This document shows positions 54,833 through 64,000 of a stretch of DNA of 64,000 nucleotides, piece after piece. A model generated the notes under the pieces. That model was not told the DNA's origin, searched no databases, and saw only the letters and a list, made by a program, of their open reading frames with translations. Both the position numbers and the translations under genes were made by a program. Location: positions 1 to 64,000 of the forward strand of contig NZ_JADRHM010000003.1 in NCBI RefSeq assembly GCF_018205345.1, read 5' to 3'. How positions within the stretch are numbered: position 1 is the first letter of the stretch; each line of letters begins with the position of its first letter. This stretch comes from Fusobacterium sp. DD2 (GTDB lineage: Bacteria; Fusobacteriota; Fusobacteriia; Fusobacteriales; Fusobacteriaceae).

Positions 54833-55921
54833 TTGGATAATCTGATTATTACAGTGGGTACTAGTTTAATAGAGAACTATATCGCCCATAATGAAAATAA
54901 AGATATCACCAAAGAAAACATTTTAAAATTTTATGAAGAAGAAAGAATAGAGGACTTCAGAGACAAGAGATACGCTTCTGAGATTATCTCAGTAGAAAAT
55001 CTTAGAGAGAAGGGTATCTTCTCTGGAGAACACCTTTATATGATTAACCATGATACAGTAAATGGTAAACTTGCGGGAGAAGTTCTTGAAGAGTTTTTCC
55101 TAAAAAAAGGAATTGTAAAAGAGGTTACAAGAAAATCAATAAGCAAAGTTGATAAAAGACACCCAGTTGAATTTAGAACTGAAGGACTTAAAAATCTTGT
55201 TGAAGAAATCAGTAACATTGTTGATAAAGTAATTAACAAATATAATATTGCTGTTTGCACTGTTGGTGGATATACAGCTGAAATATTTATGGTAAGTCTT
55301 ATGGCTCAAATTCTTGGTATCAAATCATATTTCATGTTTAGAGAATTTGAAGACGTTACTGAAATACCACCACTACCTATTAAAATAGACTACAACTACT
55401 ATCTTGAAAATAAAGAATTTTTCAACAAAATTGCATCTAGCAAACCAGTTGAAAAAGCTAAAGTTGAAGAATACTTACAGCAGGAAGTAGAACTTAGCTA
55501 TTTTATAGAAGACAGAATTATAGATGGAAAAGAATATGTTGAGTTATCTGCTATTGGATATTATTATCTAAAAACTGTCAAAAACTCACATCATCTTCCT
55601 AGAAGAACAACAAATGTAAATATCAACGATAAAGAGATTCCTTCTTCTACAATTACTGCAAGACCACCTGAACTTGAAGATATGATAAAGATGTTAAAAG
55701 CATCTCCATATGTTAATAAGTTAAAAGTGGTATTCTATAACCCAAATAGAAAATTAAAAGTTTCTAAATTCTTTATTCTTGACAGTGATGATTTCGAAAG
55801 CACTCTTGCTTTAGAAATGAAAACTTCTGTTGGAGGATTTAGAATAGATATATATACAGTAGCTTCTACTAAGCGTGAATATGAAGCTCTAATGATTTAT
55901 TTTAACGAAAACTTCCTTTAA
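54833..55921 (+). CDS. Stand-alone CARF-domain protein (Cas_APE2256 type)
   Basis: This 362-residue protein has an N-terminal half that looks like a CARF (CRISPR-associated Rossmann) domain. The first nucleotide loop is LIITVGTSLIEN (4-15); the second is CTVGGYTAE (142-150), matching the T-x-G-G motif; and YFMFREFEDVTEIPPLPI (166-183) is the hallmark ending of APE2256-like CARF domains. The C-terminal ~170 residues are an unrecognised domain with a basic KLKVVFYNPNRKLK segment. The start is TTG after AGGAGGG. CARF domains bind cyclic oligoadenylates in type III CRISPR defence, either as effectors or ring nucleases. No cas genes or repeats are in the window. Confidence 0.8.
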   Translation: MDNLIITVGTSLIENYIAHNENKDITKENILKFYEEERIEDFRDKRYASEIISVENLREKGIFSGEHLYMINHDTVNGKLAGEVLEEFFLKKGIVKEVTRKSISKVDKRHPVEFRTEGLKNLVEEISNIVDKVINKYNIAVCTVGGYTAEIFMVSLMAQILGIKSYFMFREFEDVTEIPPLPIKIDYNYYLENKEFFNKIASSKPVEKAKVEEYLQQEVELSYFIEDRIIDGKEYVELSAIGYYYLKTVKNSHHLPRRTTNVNINDKEIPSSTITARPPELEDMIKMLKASPYVNKLKVVFYNPNRKLKVSKFFILDSDDFESTLALEMKTSVGGFRIDIYTVASTKREYEALMIYFNENFL

Positions 55922-55937
55922 TTAATTAACACTCACT

Positions 55938-55966
55938 AAAAAAGTACGGCAAAAGCCGTACTTTTT
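55938..55966. terminator. Bidirectional intrinsic terminator
   Basis: AAAAAGTACGGC / GCCGTACTTTTT with an AAAA loop ends in T on either strand. It separates the converging CARF gene and manA. Confidence 0.92.
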
Positions 55967-55967
55967 A

Positions 55968-56936
55968 TTATATATATGATTTTAATATCTCTATATTTCC
56001 ATCTAATGTTACTTCCAGATTAGCTGGTATAAACAGAGTCTCTCCTTTTCCTATTCTATAGATTTTTTCCTCAGTTCTAACTGACCCCTCTCCATCTATT
56101 ACTGAATAGATTTTAAAGTTCTTGTACTTTTCATCTCTATACTTACCTTTTAGTTTAATCTTTTCAACTGTAAAATATGGAGATTTAACAAGAAGCTCTT
56201 TACTTCCTCTGGAAACTTCTATTTTCTCCCTGTCCTCTTCTCTACTCATTTCAGGCTTTTTATCAAACTCTATAACATCATATGCCTTATCCAGGTGCAA
56301 AGGTCTTAATTTACCATCTACAACTCTGTCAAAGTCATATATTCTATATGTAGTATCTGAGTTTTGCTGTATTTCACATAGTAATATACTTCCACTTAAA
56401 CTTGCATGCACAAGACCAGGTGTAATATTTATAAAATCACCTTTTTTTACAGATACGCAGTTAAATAGATCTGTAAAATCACGTTTTCTACTTTTTTCAA
56501 TAAAGTTTTCTCTATCTATTCCATCTTTTATTCCTAAAATAAGTCTGGCATCACTACTTGCATCTAAAATATACCAACACTCACTTTTTCCAAACTCTCC
56601 CTCTTTTTCAAGAGCATATTTATCATCTGGATGAACCTGTACAGAAAGTCTGTCATTGATATCTAAAAATTTTATAAGCAGAGGAAATTTATCTCCATAT
56701 TTATCATATATCTCCTCACCTAAAATTTCACCTTTATATTCTTTTACAATCTCTTCTAAAGTTTTTCCTTTGAACTCTCCATTTTTTATTATAGAAAGTC
56801 CATTCTTATGGCAACTAACTTCCCATGATTCCCCTATTTTTTCATTTTCAGGGAGGGAAATTCCAAGTATAGTTTCAAACTCACGTCCTCCCCATACTTT
56901 TTTTACCAGATGTTTTTCAAATTTAATTGGATACAT
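55968..56936 (-). CDS. manA: Mannose-6-phosphate isomerase, class I
   Basis: This zinc enzyme interconverts mannose-6-phosphate and fructose-6-phosphate. The 322-residue cupin protein has KVWGGREFE (13-21), the metal motif QVHPDDKYA (about 98-106), the later zinc histidine in TPGLVHASLSG, and QNSDTTYRIYDFDR. It follows a ROK kinase gene by 8 bases. Together they convert fructose and mannose phosphates for glycolysis. Confidence 0.95.
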   Translation of the reverse strand: MYPIKFEKHLVKKVWGGREFETILGISLPENEKIGESWEVSCHKNGLSIIKNGEFKGKTLEEIVKEYKGEILGEEIYDKYGDKFPLLIKFLDINDRLSVQVHPDDKYALEKEGEFGKSECWYILDASSDARLILGIKDGIDRENFIEKSRKRDFTDLFNCVSVKKGDFINITPGLVHASLSGSILLCEIQQNSDTTYRIYDFDRVVDGKLRPLHLDKAYDVIEFDKKPEMSREEDREKIEVSRGSKELLVKSPYFTVEKIKLKGKYRDEKYKNFKIYSVIDGEGSVRTEEKIYRIGKGETLFIPANLEVTLDGNIEILKSYI

Positions 56937-56944
56937 TTTCCCTC

Positions 56945-57820
56945 CTATTTTTGTAAAACCTGTTTAGCTAGTGCTAATCCTCCTGATATTCCAGCATTAT
57001 CCCCTAATTTTGGATAGATAATATATTCATCAATATTTTCAGTTATTTCAGATACATTGATATATCCATTTAGCATCTCTTTAACCTGTTTTCTTATTTT
57101 TTCAAAGAGTTGAGACTGCTTCATTACTCCTCCACCTAATATTATTTTTTCAGGTGAAAGCATAACTATTGTTTCAACTACTGCTATTGAAAGATAGTAA
57201 GCCTCAATATCCCATGCTTTATGATCAGCAGGCAATTCATGACCTTTTTTACCCCATCTTTTTTCAATTGCAGGACCACAAGCAAGACCTTCAAGACAAT
57301 TTTTATGAAATGGACATATCCCTTCAAAATCATCTTCTGGATGTTTTGGAACTATCATATGCCCTACCTCAGGATGTAAAAGTCCATGTATCATTTTTCC
57401 TTCAGCTATTATTCCAGCTCCAACTCCAGTTCCAACTGTCATATAAAAACATGAATCAAGACCTTTAGCTCCTCCCCATGTGTACTCTCCAAGTGCAGCT
57501 ATGTTTACATCTGTATCAAAACCTATTGGAATATTAAAATGTTCTTTAAGCTTATTTACAATATTATAATTTTGCCACAATACTTTTGGTGTAGTTGTTA
57601 TAGCTCCATAATCTTTATTTTTTGGATTTAAACTTAAAGGACCAAAGCATCCAACACCCATTGCTTCAATCTCTTTACCTTTAAAAAACTCAATAACTTT
57701 TTCCATTGTTTCTTCAGGAGATGTAGTAGGAAATACTCCTCTTTCAAATACTTCTCCATTTTCATTTCCTATAGCACAGACAAACTTTGTTCCTCCTGCT
57801 TCAATTGACCCTAACCTCAT
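56945..57820 (-). CDS. ROK-family fructokinase
   Basis: This 291-residue sugar kinase has an N-terminal ATP motif GSIEAGGTKFVCAIG (4-18), sugar-binding FDTDVNIAALGE and TVGTGVGAG. The zinc-binding motif begins with H in GHMIVP and continues CPFHKNCLEGLACGPA, typical of fructokinases of the YdhR/GmuE group. It is co-transcribed with manA, supporting a fructose/mannose role. Upstream lies an imperfect TTATCA-N5-TGATAA repeat near 57877 that could be an operator. Confidence 0.92.
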   Translation of the reverse strand: MRLGSIEAGGTKFVCAIGNENGEVFERGVFPTTSPEETMEKVIEFFKGKEIEAMGVGCFGPLSLNPKNKDYGAITTTPKVLWQNYNIVNKLKEHFNIPIGFDTDVNIAALGEYTWGGAKGLDSCFYMTVGTGVGAGIIAEGKMIHGLLHPEVGHMIVPKHPEDDFEGICPFHKNCLEGLACGPAIEKRWGKKGHELPADHKAWDIEAYYLSIAVVETIVMLSPEKIILGGGVMKQSQLFEKIRKQVKEMLNGYINVSEITENIDEYIIYPKLGDNAGISGGLALAKQVLQK

Positions 57821-57904
57821 ATGATTGTTTCCTCCTTATTAAATAATCCTTTGTTTAATAATACCTTTTTCTAGTTTATCACAAAATGATAATATTTGTA
57901 ATAT

Positions 57905-57930
57905 AAAAAGGGGGTCGGCTCCCCCTTTTT
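57905..57930. terminator. Terminator of the nucleoside operon
   Basis: AAAAAGGGGG / CCCCCTTTTT with a 6-base loop forms a 10-bp stem ending in T on either strand. It lies 16 bases beyond the deoC stop. Confidence 0.9.
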
Positions 57931-57946
57931 CTTCTATAATAAGCTA

Positions 57947-58612
57947 TTAATATCCTTTTGCTTCTTCACCTTTAATAATTTTTACAATTCTGCTTGTTCC
58001 AAGTCTATTAGCTCCAAGCTCCATAAACTTTTCAGCATCTTCAAGTGAAGAGATTCCTCCAGCTGCTTTTATTTTAACATTTTTTCCAACATGTTTTTTC
58101 ATTAGAGCTACATCTTCAAATGTTGCTCCTCCTGTTGAAAATCCAGTTGATGTTTTAATATATTCAGCTCCAGCTTCAGTTACTATTTCACACATTTTAA
58201 TTTTTTCTTCTTCAGTTAAAAGTGCAGTTTCAATAATAACTTTTAATATATGTCCATTACATGCTTTATGTATTGCTTTTATCTCATCTAATATAGCATC
58301 ATATCTTTTATCTTTTAGATCTCCAACATTGATAACCATATCTATCTCTTGAGCACCATTTTTTATAGCATCTTCAGTTTCAAATACTTTTACAGCTGTT
58401 GTATTATATCCATTTGGGAACCCAATAACTGTACAGATAGGAAGTTTATCTCCTACATAATCCTTAGCTCTCTTTACAAATGAAGCTGGAATACATGCAG
58501 AAGCTGTTCCATATTTTATTCCATCATCAAGTATTTGTTTTATCTCATTCCAAGTAGAAGCTTGTCCTAAAAGTGTGTGGTCTACTATTTTTAATATCTC
58601 TTTCTTATCCAT
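57947..58612 (-). CDS. deoC: Deoxyribose-phosphate aldolase
   Basis: This class I aldolase splits 2-deoxyribose-5-phosphate into glyceraldehyde-3-phosphate and acetaldehyde. The 221-residue protein starts [16 protein letters not shown] and has [13 protein letters not shown] and the Schiff-base region [15 protein letters not shown] (Lys near 154). I chose the ATG 8 bases after AAAGGG; an in-frame TTG two codons earlier is too close to the ribosome site. It is the last gene of the nucleoside operon. Confidence 0.96.
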   Translation of the reverse strand: MDKKEILKIVDHTLLGQASTWNEIKQILDDGIKYGTASACIPASFVKRAKDYVGDKLPICTVIGFPNGYNTTAVKVFETEDAIKNGAQEIDMVINVGDLKDKRYDAILDEIKAIHKACNGHILKVIIETALLTEEEKIKMCEIVTEAGAEYIKTSTGFSTGGATFEDVALMKKHVGKNVKIKAAGGISSLEDAEKFMELGANRLGTSRIVKIIKGEEAKGY

Positions 58613-58626
58613 ATACAAATCCCTTT

Positions 58627-59817
58627 CTATTTCAATTTTTCAAGTATAGAATGTCCAATTGTATTCTCAGGCATCTTTACATCAAAGTTATCTGCAATAG
58701 TATTTCCTATTATTGCAAAAGTATCAAAAGTTCCAAGATCTCCATCACCTTTCATAGATGGTGAATAAGCTAAGAATGGTACCTGTTCTCTTGTATGGTC
58801 TGTTCCTGTGTAAGTTGGGTCATTACCATGGTCAGCTGTTATAATTAAAAGATCATCCTCTTTTAATTTTGGAAGTAAAACTCCTAAATTCTTATCAAAT
58901 TTTTCTATCTCTTGACCATATCCTTGTGGATTTCTTCTATGTCCCCAAAGAGCATCAAAGTCAACTAAGTTTACAAAACAAAGTCCTGTAAAGTCTTCAT
59001 TTGATATCTCAATAGTCTGTTCCATTCCATGAACTGAACTTTTTGATTTATAAGCTTTAGTAATTCCTTCTTCAACAAATATATCTGCTATTTTACCTAC
59101 AGAGATAACATCTAAACCTGCATCTTTTAATGCATTTAATGCTGTTCTTCCATAAGGTTTTAAAGCATAGTCATGTCTATTAGAAGTTCTTACAAACTCT
59201 CCCTTTTTCTCTCCTATATAAGGTCTTGCAATGATACGACCTACTTTCCATTCATCTTTCATAGTAAGTTCTCTTGCAATTTCACAATATTTATATAGAT
59301 TGTCAAGTCCCATATATTTCTCATGTCCACATATTTGTAGAACTGAGTCAGCACTTGTATAAACTATCATATCCCCTGTTGCTATTTCATGTTCTCCATA
59401 TTCATCAAGTATTGCTGTTCCACTTGCAGATTTGTTTCCAACTATCTTTCTTCCACATCTTTTCTCAAGTTCAGAAATTAATTCTTTTGGAAATCCTGTG
59501 TCAGTAAAAGTTTGGAAAGGTTTTTGAATATGAAGTCCCATCATTTCCCAGTGTCCTGTCATAGTATCTTTTCCAACACTTGCTTCATTTAAAGCTGCAT
59601 AATAACCTATTGGTTTTTCAACTTTTTCCACATGTTTTATTGGATGAAGATTTGCTATTCCCATTTTTTGTAAATTAGGAATATCTAAAGATGGAACTGA
59701 TTGAGCAATATGTCCTAAAGTATCAACTCCAATATCTCCATATTTAGCAGAATCTTTCATAGCTCCTATTCCTAATGAATCCATTACTATGACAAATATT
59801 CTTTTATATTTTTTCAT
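58627..59817 (-). CDS. deoB: Phosphopentomutase
   Basis: This enzyme converts (deoxy)ribose-1-phosphate to the 5-phosphate. The 396-residue alkaline-phosphatase-fold protein has the metal/phosphate motif [17 protein letters not shown] (12-28), [13 protein letters not shown] and [17 protein letters not shown] near the C-terminus. It links the phosphorylases encoded upstream in the operon to DeoC. Confidence 0.97.
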   Translation of the reverse strand: MKKYKRIFVIVMDSLGIGAMKDSAKYGDIGVDTLGHIAQSVPSLDIPNLQKMGIANLHPIKHVEKVEKPIGYYAALNEASVGKDTMTGHWEMMGLHIQKPFQTFTDTGFPKELISELEKRCGRKIVGNKSASGTAILDEYGEHEIATGDMIVYTSADSVLQICGHEKYMGLDNLYKYCEIARELTMKDEWKVGRIIARPYIGEKKGEFVRTSNRHDYALKPYGRTALNALKDAGLDVISVGKIADIFVEEGITKAYKSKSSVHGMEQTIEISNEDFTGLCFVNLVDFDALWGHRRNPQGYGQEIEKFDKNLGVLLPKLKEDDLLIITADHGNDPTYTGTDHTREQVPFLAYSPSMKGDGDLGTFDTFAIIGNTIADNFDVKMPENTIGHSILEKLK

Positions 59818-59831
59818 TTTATTCTCCTCAA

Positions 59832-60542
59832 TTAATCAACAAAAGTTTCTAAAGCTATCTCTATCATTTTAGTAAAAGCTGTTTGTCTTTCTTCAGCAGT
59901 TGTTTGTTTTTGTGAAGTAAATGAATCTGAGATTGTAAGTAAGCAAGCTGCATTTTTACCTAATACTTTTGCATTATGGAATAGTGCGAAACTTTCCATC
60001 TCTACACAAGCACATCCATATTTTTCACTTATTTCTTTATATCCGTCAACATTTGATTCTGTATAGAATACATCACTTGAGTGTAATTTTTCTAAGTGTA
60101 AAGGAATATTTAATTTTCCAGCTGCTTTTTTAATTTTTTCATTTAATGCTTCACTTGGATATTCAGTATCTTCATTATATCCATTTTGAGTACGTGCAAA
60201 TGTTGATTGGCTCCAAGCACTGTTTGCAAGTACAACGTCATATAGATCAAGTGAGTCAATATAAGCTCCAGCTGATCCAACTCTTATTATATTTTCAACT
60301 CCGTAGAATTTGAATAATTCATATGAGTAAATTCCTATTGATGCCATTCCCATTCCTGAACCCATAACAGTTATCTCTTTTCCTTTGTATGTTCCAGTAA
60401 ATGCAAACATATTTCTAACTGTATTAACTTGTCTTACATCTTTAAGAAAAGTCTCAGCTATAAATTTAGCTCTTAGTGGGTCTCCTGGCATTAAAACGTT
60501 TTTAGCTATATCTCCTAATTTCGCGTTATTATGTGGTGTCAT
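59832..60542 (-). CDS. deoD: Purine nucleoside phosphorylase, DeoD type
   Basis: This enzyme splits purine (deoxy)nucleosides with phosphate into base and pentose-1-phosphate. The 236-residue protein has [13 protein letters not shown] (18-30), the [16 protein letters not shown] loop, VGSAGAY and the substrate motif VEMESFALF. It is the hexameric DeoD type and part of the nucleoside operon. Confidence 0.96.
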   Translation of the reverse strand: MTPHNNAKLGDIAKNVLMPGDPLRAKFIAETFLKDVRQVNTVRNMFAFTGTYKGKEITVMGSGMGMASIGIYSYELFKFYGVENIIRVGSAGAYIDSLDLYDVVLANSAWSQSTFARTQNGYNEDTEYPSEALNEKIKKAAGKLNIPLHLEKLHSSDVFYTESNVDGYKEISEKYGCACVEMESFALFHNAKVLGKNAACLLTISDSFTSQKQTTAEERQTAFTKMIEIALETFVD

Positions 60543-60554
60543 TATAATTTCCTC

Positions 60555-60968
60555 CTATTTTAAATCATCATCAGTAAATGAATATGGTAAAAGTTCTTCA
60601 ATAGTTGTTACCATAGCTTTATTGTGTTTATTAGCAATAACTACAGGTGTATCTCTATTTAAAAGCTCTACCATTACCTGTCTACAAGCTCCACAAGGTG
60701 TTCCTAGAGTATTTCCTCCAGTTACAAGAGCCATAGACTCAATATCTTTTTGTCTATATCCAAGAGAGTATACATGAAATAGTGTACTTCTCTCAGCACA
60801 GTTTGTAAGTCCATATGATGCATTTTCTATATTAGCACCTATATGATACTTTCCATCTTTAGTTTTTACACATGCTCCAACATGATATTTTGAATATGGT
60901 GCATATGCATTTTCCATTGCTTCAAATGCTTTATCTAGTATATCTTTATACTCTTTAAAAATATCCAT
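60555..60968 (-). CDS. cdd: Cytidine deaminase
   Basis: This enzyme deaminates (deoxy)cytidine to (deoxy)uridine. The 137-residue protein shows the zinc motifs CAERSTLF (CAE) and PCGACRQVM (PCxxC), and the preceding GANIENASYGLTN. It feeds uridine to the phosphorylase encoded in the same operon. Confidence 0.97.
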   Translation of the reverse strand: MDIFKEYKDILDKAFEAMENAYAPYSKYHVGACVKTKDGKYHIGANIENASYGLTNCAERSTLFHVYSLGYRQKDIESMALVTGGNTLGTPCGACRQVMVELLNRDTPVVIANKHNKAMVTTIEELLPYSFTDDDLK

Positions 60969-61012
60969 TTTTAATCCCCCAATTACATAATATCATATAA
61001 GATGATTTATAA

Positions 61013-62215
61013 CTAGAATGATGTTATAAATGCAACTATCATAGCACTTAGTACACTTACTGCAAATCCACCTATCATTGCTTTAAATGCAAGTCTAGCA
61101 AGTACTCTTCTTTTATCTGGACATAGAACTGAAATTCCTGATATGCAGATTCCCATACTTGAGAAGTTAGCAAATCCAGCTAGTGCTATACTGATAATAA
61201 GTCCAGTTCTGTAATCTAATGCTTGAATTAGCTGTCCTAATTTTTGGAAAGCTATAAATTCGTTTAATACAAGTTTGTATCCTAAAAGTTCTCCAGCAAG
61301 GAAGATGTTGTTTCCATCCAGTCCCATAAAGAATCCAAGTGGTGAGAATACATAAGAGAATATTTTTTCAAGACTTAATCCAAATATTCCAAGAATTCCA
61401 TTTACTAAAGCTATTAATGAGATGAAAGCTATTAGAGATGCAGCTATTGCTATAGCTGTATTCATTCCACTTACTGCACCTTCACTGATTGCAGAAATTA
61501 TATTTTCGTGGTGACCTTTTCTATCCATGCTTACATTTTCAACTATCTTTGCTTTTTCTGTCTCTGGAAGAAGTATCTTAGAGATAGCTATACTTCCTAA
61601 TGGTACAAGTGAAGAAGCAATTAAAAGATATTCCATAGGGATACCTAATGCTACATATCCTCCGATAATTGTAGCTGACATACTTCCCATTCCTGATACA
61701 AGAACTACCATAATCTCACTTTGAGTCATGTTTCCTAAATATTTACTTACAAGGATAGGGCTTTCAGTTTGTCCTAAAAACATATTTGCTACTGCAACGA
61801 AGCTTTCCACCTGACTTGTTCCTAAGAACTTTCCAACAACTTTTCCAATCACTTTAACAATAAATCCTAAGATTCCTAAATAAAATAGTGCTGCAACAAA
61901 TGCTGATAAAAATACTATATTACCTAAAACTACTACCATAAATATAAAGCCAGTAGCTTGTCCTGGGTCAGCAAGACTTCCAAATACAAAAGAAAGTCCA
62001 TTTATTCCATAATTTAATATCTCTGTAACTACATCTGATATCTTTGATACAACTATTCTTCCATATGGGAATTTTACAAGAAGTATCGCTATAATAAACT
62101 GTGCTATCATTGCCTTTATTACAATATTTATCTTTACATCCTTCTTCTTTGATGAAATAAGATACATAAGACCTAATAATAAAACTATCCCCACTAGAGT
62201 TATAATACCTTTCAT
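61013..62215 (-). CDS. nupC: Concentrative nucleoside transporter (NupC/CNT family)
   Basis: This 400-residue inner-membrane protein has about ten hydrophobic segments. It has CNT motifs FLGQTESPILVSKYL, VLVSGMGSMSATIIGGYVA and GFANFSSMGICISG. It imports nucleosides with H+ or Na+. It lies between udp and cdd, so the operon covers uptake and breakdown. Confidence 0.95.
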   Translation of the reverse strand: MKGIITLVGIVLLLGLMYLISSKKKDVKINIVIKAMIAQFIIAILLVKFPYGRIVVSKISDVVTEILNYGINGLSFVFGSLADPGQATGFIFMVVVLGNIVFLSAFVAALFYLGILGFIVKVIGKVVGKFLGTSQVESFVAVANMFLGQTESPILVSKYLGNMTQSEIMVVLVSGMGSMSATIIGGYVALGIPMEYLLIASSLVPLGSIAISKILLPETEKAKIVENVSMDRKGHHENIISAISEGAVSGMNTAIAIAASLIAFISLIALVNGILGIFGLSLEKIFSYVFSPLGFFMGLDGNNIFLAGELLGYKLVLNEFIAFQKLGQLIQALDYRTGLIISIALAGFANFSSMGICISGISVLCPDKRRVLARLAFKAMIGGFAVSVLSAMIVAFITSF

Positions 62216-62242
62216 TGTTCCTCCATCTTTTTATTAATCTAA

Positions 62243-63025
62243 TTATAAAATACCTTTTGCTTTATCTTCTTTAATAAGGTTACGTATAGCTTGAATAGTT
62301 GTTATTATTGCTGCTTCAGTATCATGAACTACTGGATTTTCAAGTCCAAGTTTTTCTCTTTCCTGATTAGCTACAACTAAGAATGATGATCCTACACGTA
62401 CATTTAAATAACTTCCAACTATAAATAATGCAGCTGATTCCATTTCAGATGCTTTACATCCTAAACGTATCCATGCATTCCATTTGTTCATTAATTCATA
62501 ACTTACTGGTTTTGTTTCTGGTTCATGTTGTCCATAGAAAGAGTCTTTACATTCAACTACTCCAACATGATATTTTTTACCAAGTTCTTTTGCTGCACCT
62601 ACTAATGCATTTGCTATGTCTAAATCTGCAACTGCTGGATATTCTATTGGTGCATATTCCTTACTTGTTCCTTCCATACGGATAGCTCCAGTAGCGATTA
62701 CAAGATCTCCCCCCATAATCTCTTTTTGCATTCCTCCACATGTTCCAACACGTAAGAAAGTGTCTGCTCCAGCTTTTACAAGCTCTTCTAATGCTATTGC
62801 TGCTGATGGTCCTCCGATTCCTGTAGAAGTTACACTTACTTTAACTCCATCAAGGTATCCTGTATAAGTTACATACTCTCTGTGATCTGCTACAAGTTTT
62901 GCATCATCAAAATATTTTGCAATTTTTGCACAACGTTTTGGATCTCCTGGAAGTATTACATACTTACCAACATCTCCTTTTCTTAAGTTAATATGATATT
63001 GTAAACCTTCTTCAGCGTATTTCAT
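62243..63025 (-). CDS. udp: Uridine phosphorylase
   Basis: This enzyme splits uridine with phosphate to uracil and ribose-1-phosphate. The 260-residue member of the PNP/UDP family shows [17 protein letters not shown] (about 23-39), [25 protein letters not shown] and SEMESAALF. It is the first gene of the operon udp-nupC-cdd-deoD-deoB-deoC and has a strong promoter. Confidence 0.94.
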   Translation of the reverse strand: MKYAEEGLQYHINLRKGDVGKYVILPGDPKRCAKIAKYFDDAKLVADHREYVTYTGYLDGVKVSVTSTGIGGPSAAIALEELVKAGADTFLRVGTCGGMQKEIMGGDLVIATGAIRMEGTSKEYAPIEYPAVADLDIANALVGAAKELGKKYHVGVVECKDSFYGQHEPETKPVSYELMNKWNAWIRLGCKASEMESAALFIVGSYLNVRVGSSFLVVANQEREKLGLENPVVHDTEAAIITTIQAIRNLIKEDKAKGIL

Positions 63026-63085
63026 ATTTTTACCTCCTGAGTTTTTAAAACAACTTGTCTAAAATGTTGTATAAATTCTGATTAA

Positions 63086-63114
63086 AATATACCATAACTA
63101 TATCAAAGTGTCAA
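63086..63114 (-). promoter_or_regulatory. Promoter of the nucleoside operon
   Basis: On the minus strand TTGACA and TATATT are separated by 17 bases. The leader contains the inverted repeat ACAAC-N11-GTTGT (63050-63070), which lies just after the expected start and may be an operator for a nucleoside-responsive repressor. Confidence 0.85.
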
Positions 63115-63370
63115 TGATTTAATAATATATTTATTAAAATATATATGTATAAAAAGATGTCTAATTGTATTAAAAAATCATTTTATGCCCACTAAAGCAA
63201 CTTAGTCTCGTATTTATATCTACTATATTTTTCCTATTATTCCTTTTTTATATAATACTAGGTGATTAAAATAAACACATCTAATCCTTTATTTATTTAT
63301 AAAAAGATGTTACAATAAAATAGACAACAAACTATATATAATATAGTAATAAAAACAGGGAGGAATTTAC
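63115..63370. other. AT-rich divergent intergenic region, no gene seen
   Basis: With the udp promoter this makes a gap of about 345 bases. I see no ORF or RNA gene. A weak plus-strand promoter, TTACAA (63310) and TATATA (63333) with 17 bases between, precedes the MipA/OmpV gene, whose ribosome site is GGGAGGA. Confidence 0.5.
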
Positions 63371-64000
63371 ATGAAAAAATTATCATTATTATTTGGAATG
63401 CTTATGCTACTTCCACAACTTTCACTTGCTAATGATATAGGTATTGGTTATGGAGTGACATCCCCAATATATCACAGTAACAAAAATAACTATGTTCTCC
63501 CTCTTGTAAATTTCAAATATGATGACTTTTTTATTAAAGGGGACAATGCCTATGGTATTGAGTTAGGATACAATTTACTTGAAAGAGATAACTACGTACT
63601 TTCTCTATATGGTGTTCCTTTTGGCGGATATAATGTAAAAAGTAAAGATATGAAATCTGGATACAAGAGTATAGACGATAGACATACTAAAGTAATGGGA
63701 GGAGTAGAATTTACTTACTACCCAGGTTTTTATGATGTAGTAACATCTGTTTCAGCTGAGTATGGTGAAAAAGGAGGAAACTTTAACTTAAGAGTAAGCA
63801 AGCCTTACTTTATCACTCCTAATTTTACTGTAATCCCAACTGTAACATATACTTACTATGATTCAGACTTTATTGACTATTATTTTGGTGTAGAACCACA
63901 CGAACTTAATAGACAACACATAAAAGAAACTTATGATGGTAAAGGAGCCTATAGATATGGTATAGGTCTTTTAGGTAACTATAAACTAACTAATAGCCTT
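63371..64000 (+). CDS. MipA/OmpV-family outer-membrane protein (runs off window)
   Basis: The open frame of 210 codons continues past the window end. It begins MKKLSLLFGMLMLLPQLSLA, a signal peptide ending near residue 20. The mature part alternates short polar and aromatic strands as in a beta-barrel, with family-like segments YGIELGYNLLERDNYVLSLYG and DDRHTKVMGGVEFTYYPG. MipA/OmpV proteins are outer-membrane barrels, some acting as scaffolds for murein enzymes. The start follows GGGAGGAATTTAC. It is 5'-complete and 3'-partial. Confidence 0.85.
   Translation, partial: MKKLSLLFGMLMLLPQLSLANDIGIGYGVTSPIYHSNKNNYVLPLVNFKYDDFFIKGDNAYGIELGYNLLERDNYVLSLYGVPFGGYNVKSKDMKSGYKSIDDRHTKVMGGVEFTYYPGFYDVVTSVSAEYGEKGGNFNLRVSKPYFITPNFTVIPTVTYTYYDSDFIDYYFGVEPHELNRQHIKETYDGKGAYRYGIGLLGNYKLTNSL

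Noticed and set aside
54833-55921. Active CRISPR-Cas locus around the CARF gene
   Set aside because: No direct-repeat array and no cas gene were seen in the window, only the isolated CARF protein.
57877-57893. TTATCA-N5-TGATAA near the ROK gene as another site of the dpaL activator
   Set aside because: The spacing and flanks differ from TATCA-N3-TGATA, and no sigma-54 promoter is present there.

Overview
The window is AT-rich, densely packed and free of rRNA, tRNA, insertion sequences and CRISPR arrays. The gene set points to Fusobacterium or a close relative: a Gram-negative anaerobe (HldD for LPS heptose, a MipA/OmpV outer-membrane protein, a lipoprotein) with Etf/acyl-CoA dehydrogenase fermentation and Gram-positive-like regulation (CIRCE on groESL, GlpP antitermination on glp). 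The genus is an inference from gene content and low G+C judged by eye; the species is not identified.

Region 1 (1-16.8 kb) is a lactate and electron-transfer island. One leftward operon encodes a lactate permease, a FAD-linked D-lactate/glycolate-type dehydrogenase, an acyl-CoA dehydrogenase and EtfB/EtfA. A rightward operon encodes LutC, a fused LutB-LutA protein, a polyprenyl diphosphate synthase, a MenA-like prenyltransferase, a MenG/UbiE methyltransferase and FixC/FixX. Identical 11-bp palindromes TGGTACTACCA sit at both promoters (two copies at one, one at the other). A FadR/LldR-type GntR regulator lies at the end of the second operon. I infer one lactate-controlled regulon joining lactate oxidation, quinone synthesis, an Etf:quinone oxidoreductase and an acyl-CoA dehydrogenase. 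Two tandem ArsA/Get3-like ATPases lie between the operons.

Region 2 (16.8-34.4 kb) is mostly housekeeping: LemA with a DUF2207 protein, an M32 carboxypeptidase, a secreted nuclease, UppP, HldD, a PHP phosphoesterase, SecA with a lipoprotein, LigA, Mn-dependent pyrophosphatase, and a folA-SPFH-thyA cluster.

Region 3 (34.5-42.1 kb) is a catabolic operon (diaminopropionate ammonia-lyase, YgeY-type hydrolase, sodium/solute symporter, N-acyl-D-amino-acid deacylase). It has a textbook sigma-54 promoter, two upstream palindromic activator sites, and a divergent sigma-54 activator carrying a third copy of the site in front of its own gene.

Region 4 (42.2-48.3 kb) holds a DUF134/NifX-like fusion, a Cof-type HAD phosphatase, a flavodoxin-ferredoxin fusion, a MATE transporter and CIRCE-controlled groESL.

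Region 5 (48.4-55.9 kb) is the glycerol system: glpP, then glpF-glpK and a glpA/glpB-like/DUF1667 set, each behind a promoter followed by an intrinsic terminator in the leader that GlpP probably controls. Directly after it lies a stand-alone CARF-domain protein (Cas_APE2256 type) with no CRISPR locus nearby.

Region 6 (56-64 kb) contains manA with a ROK fructokinase, a six-gene nucleoside salvage operon (udp-nupC-cdd-deoD-deoB-deoC), and the start of a MipA/OmpV gene that runs off the window.
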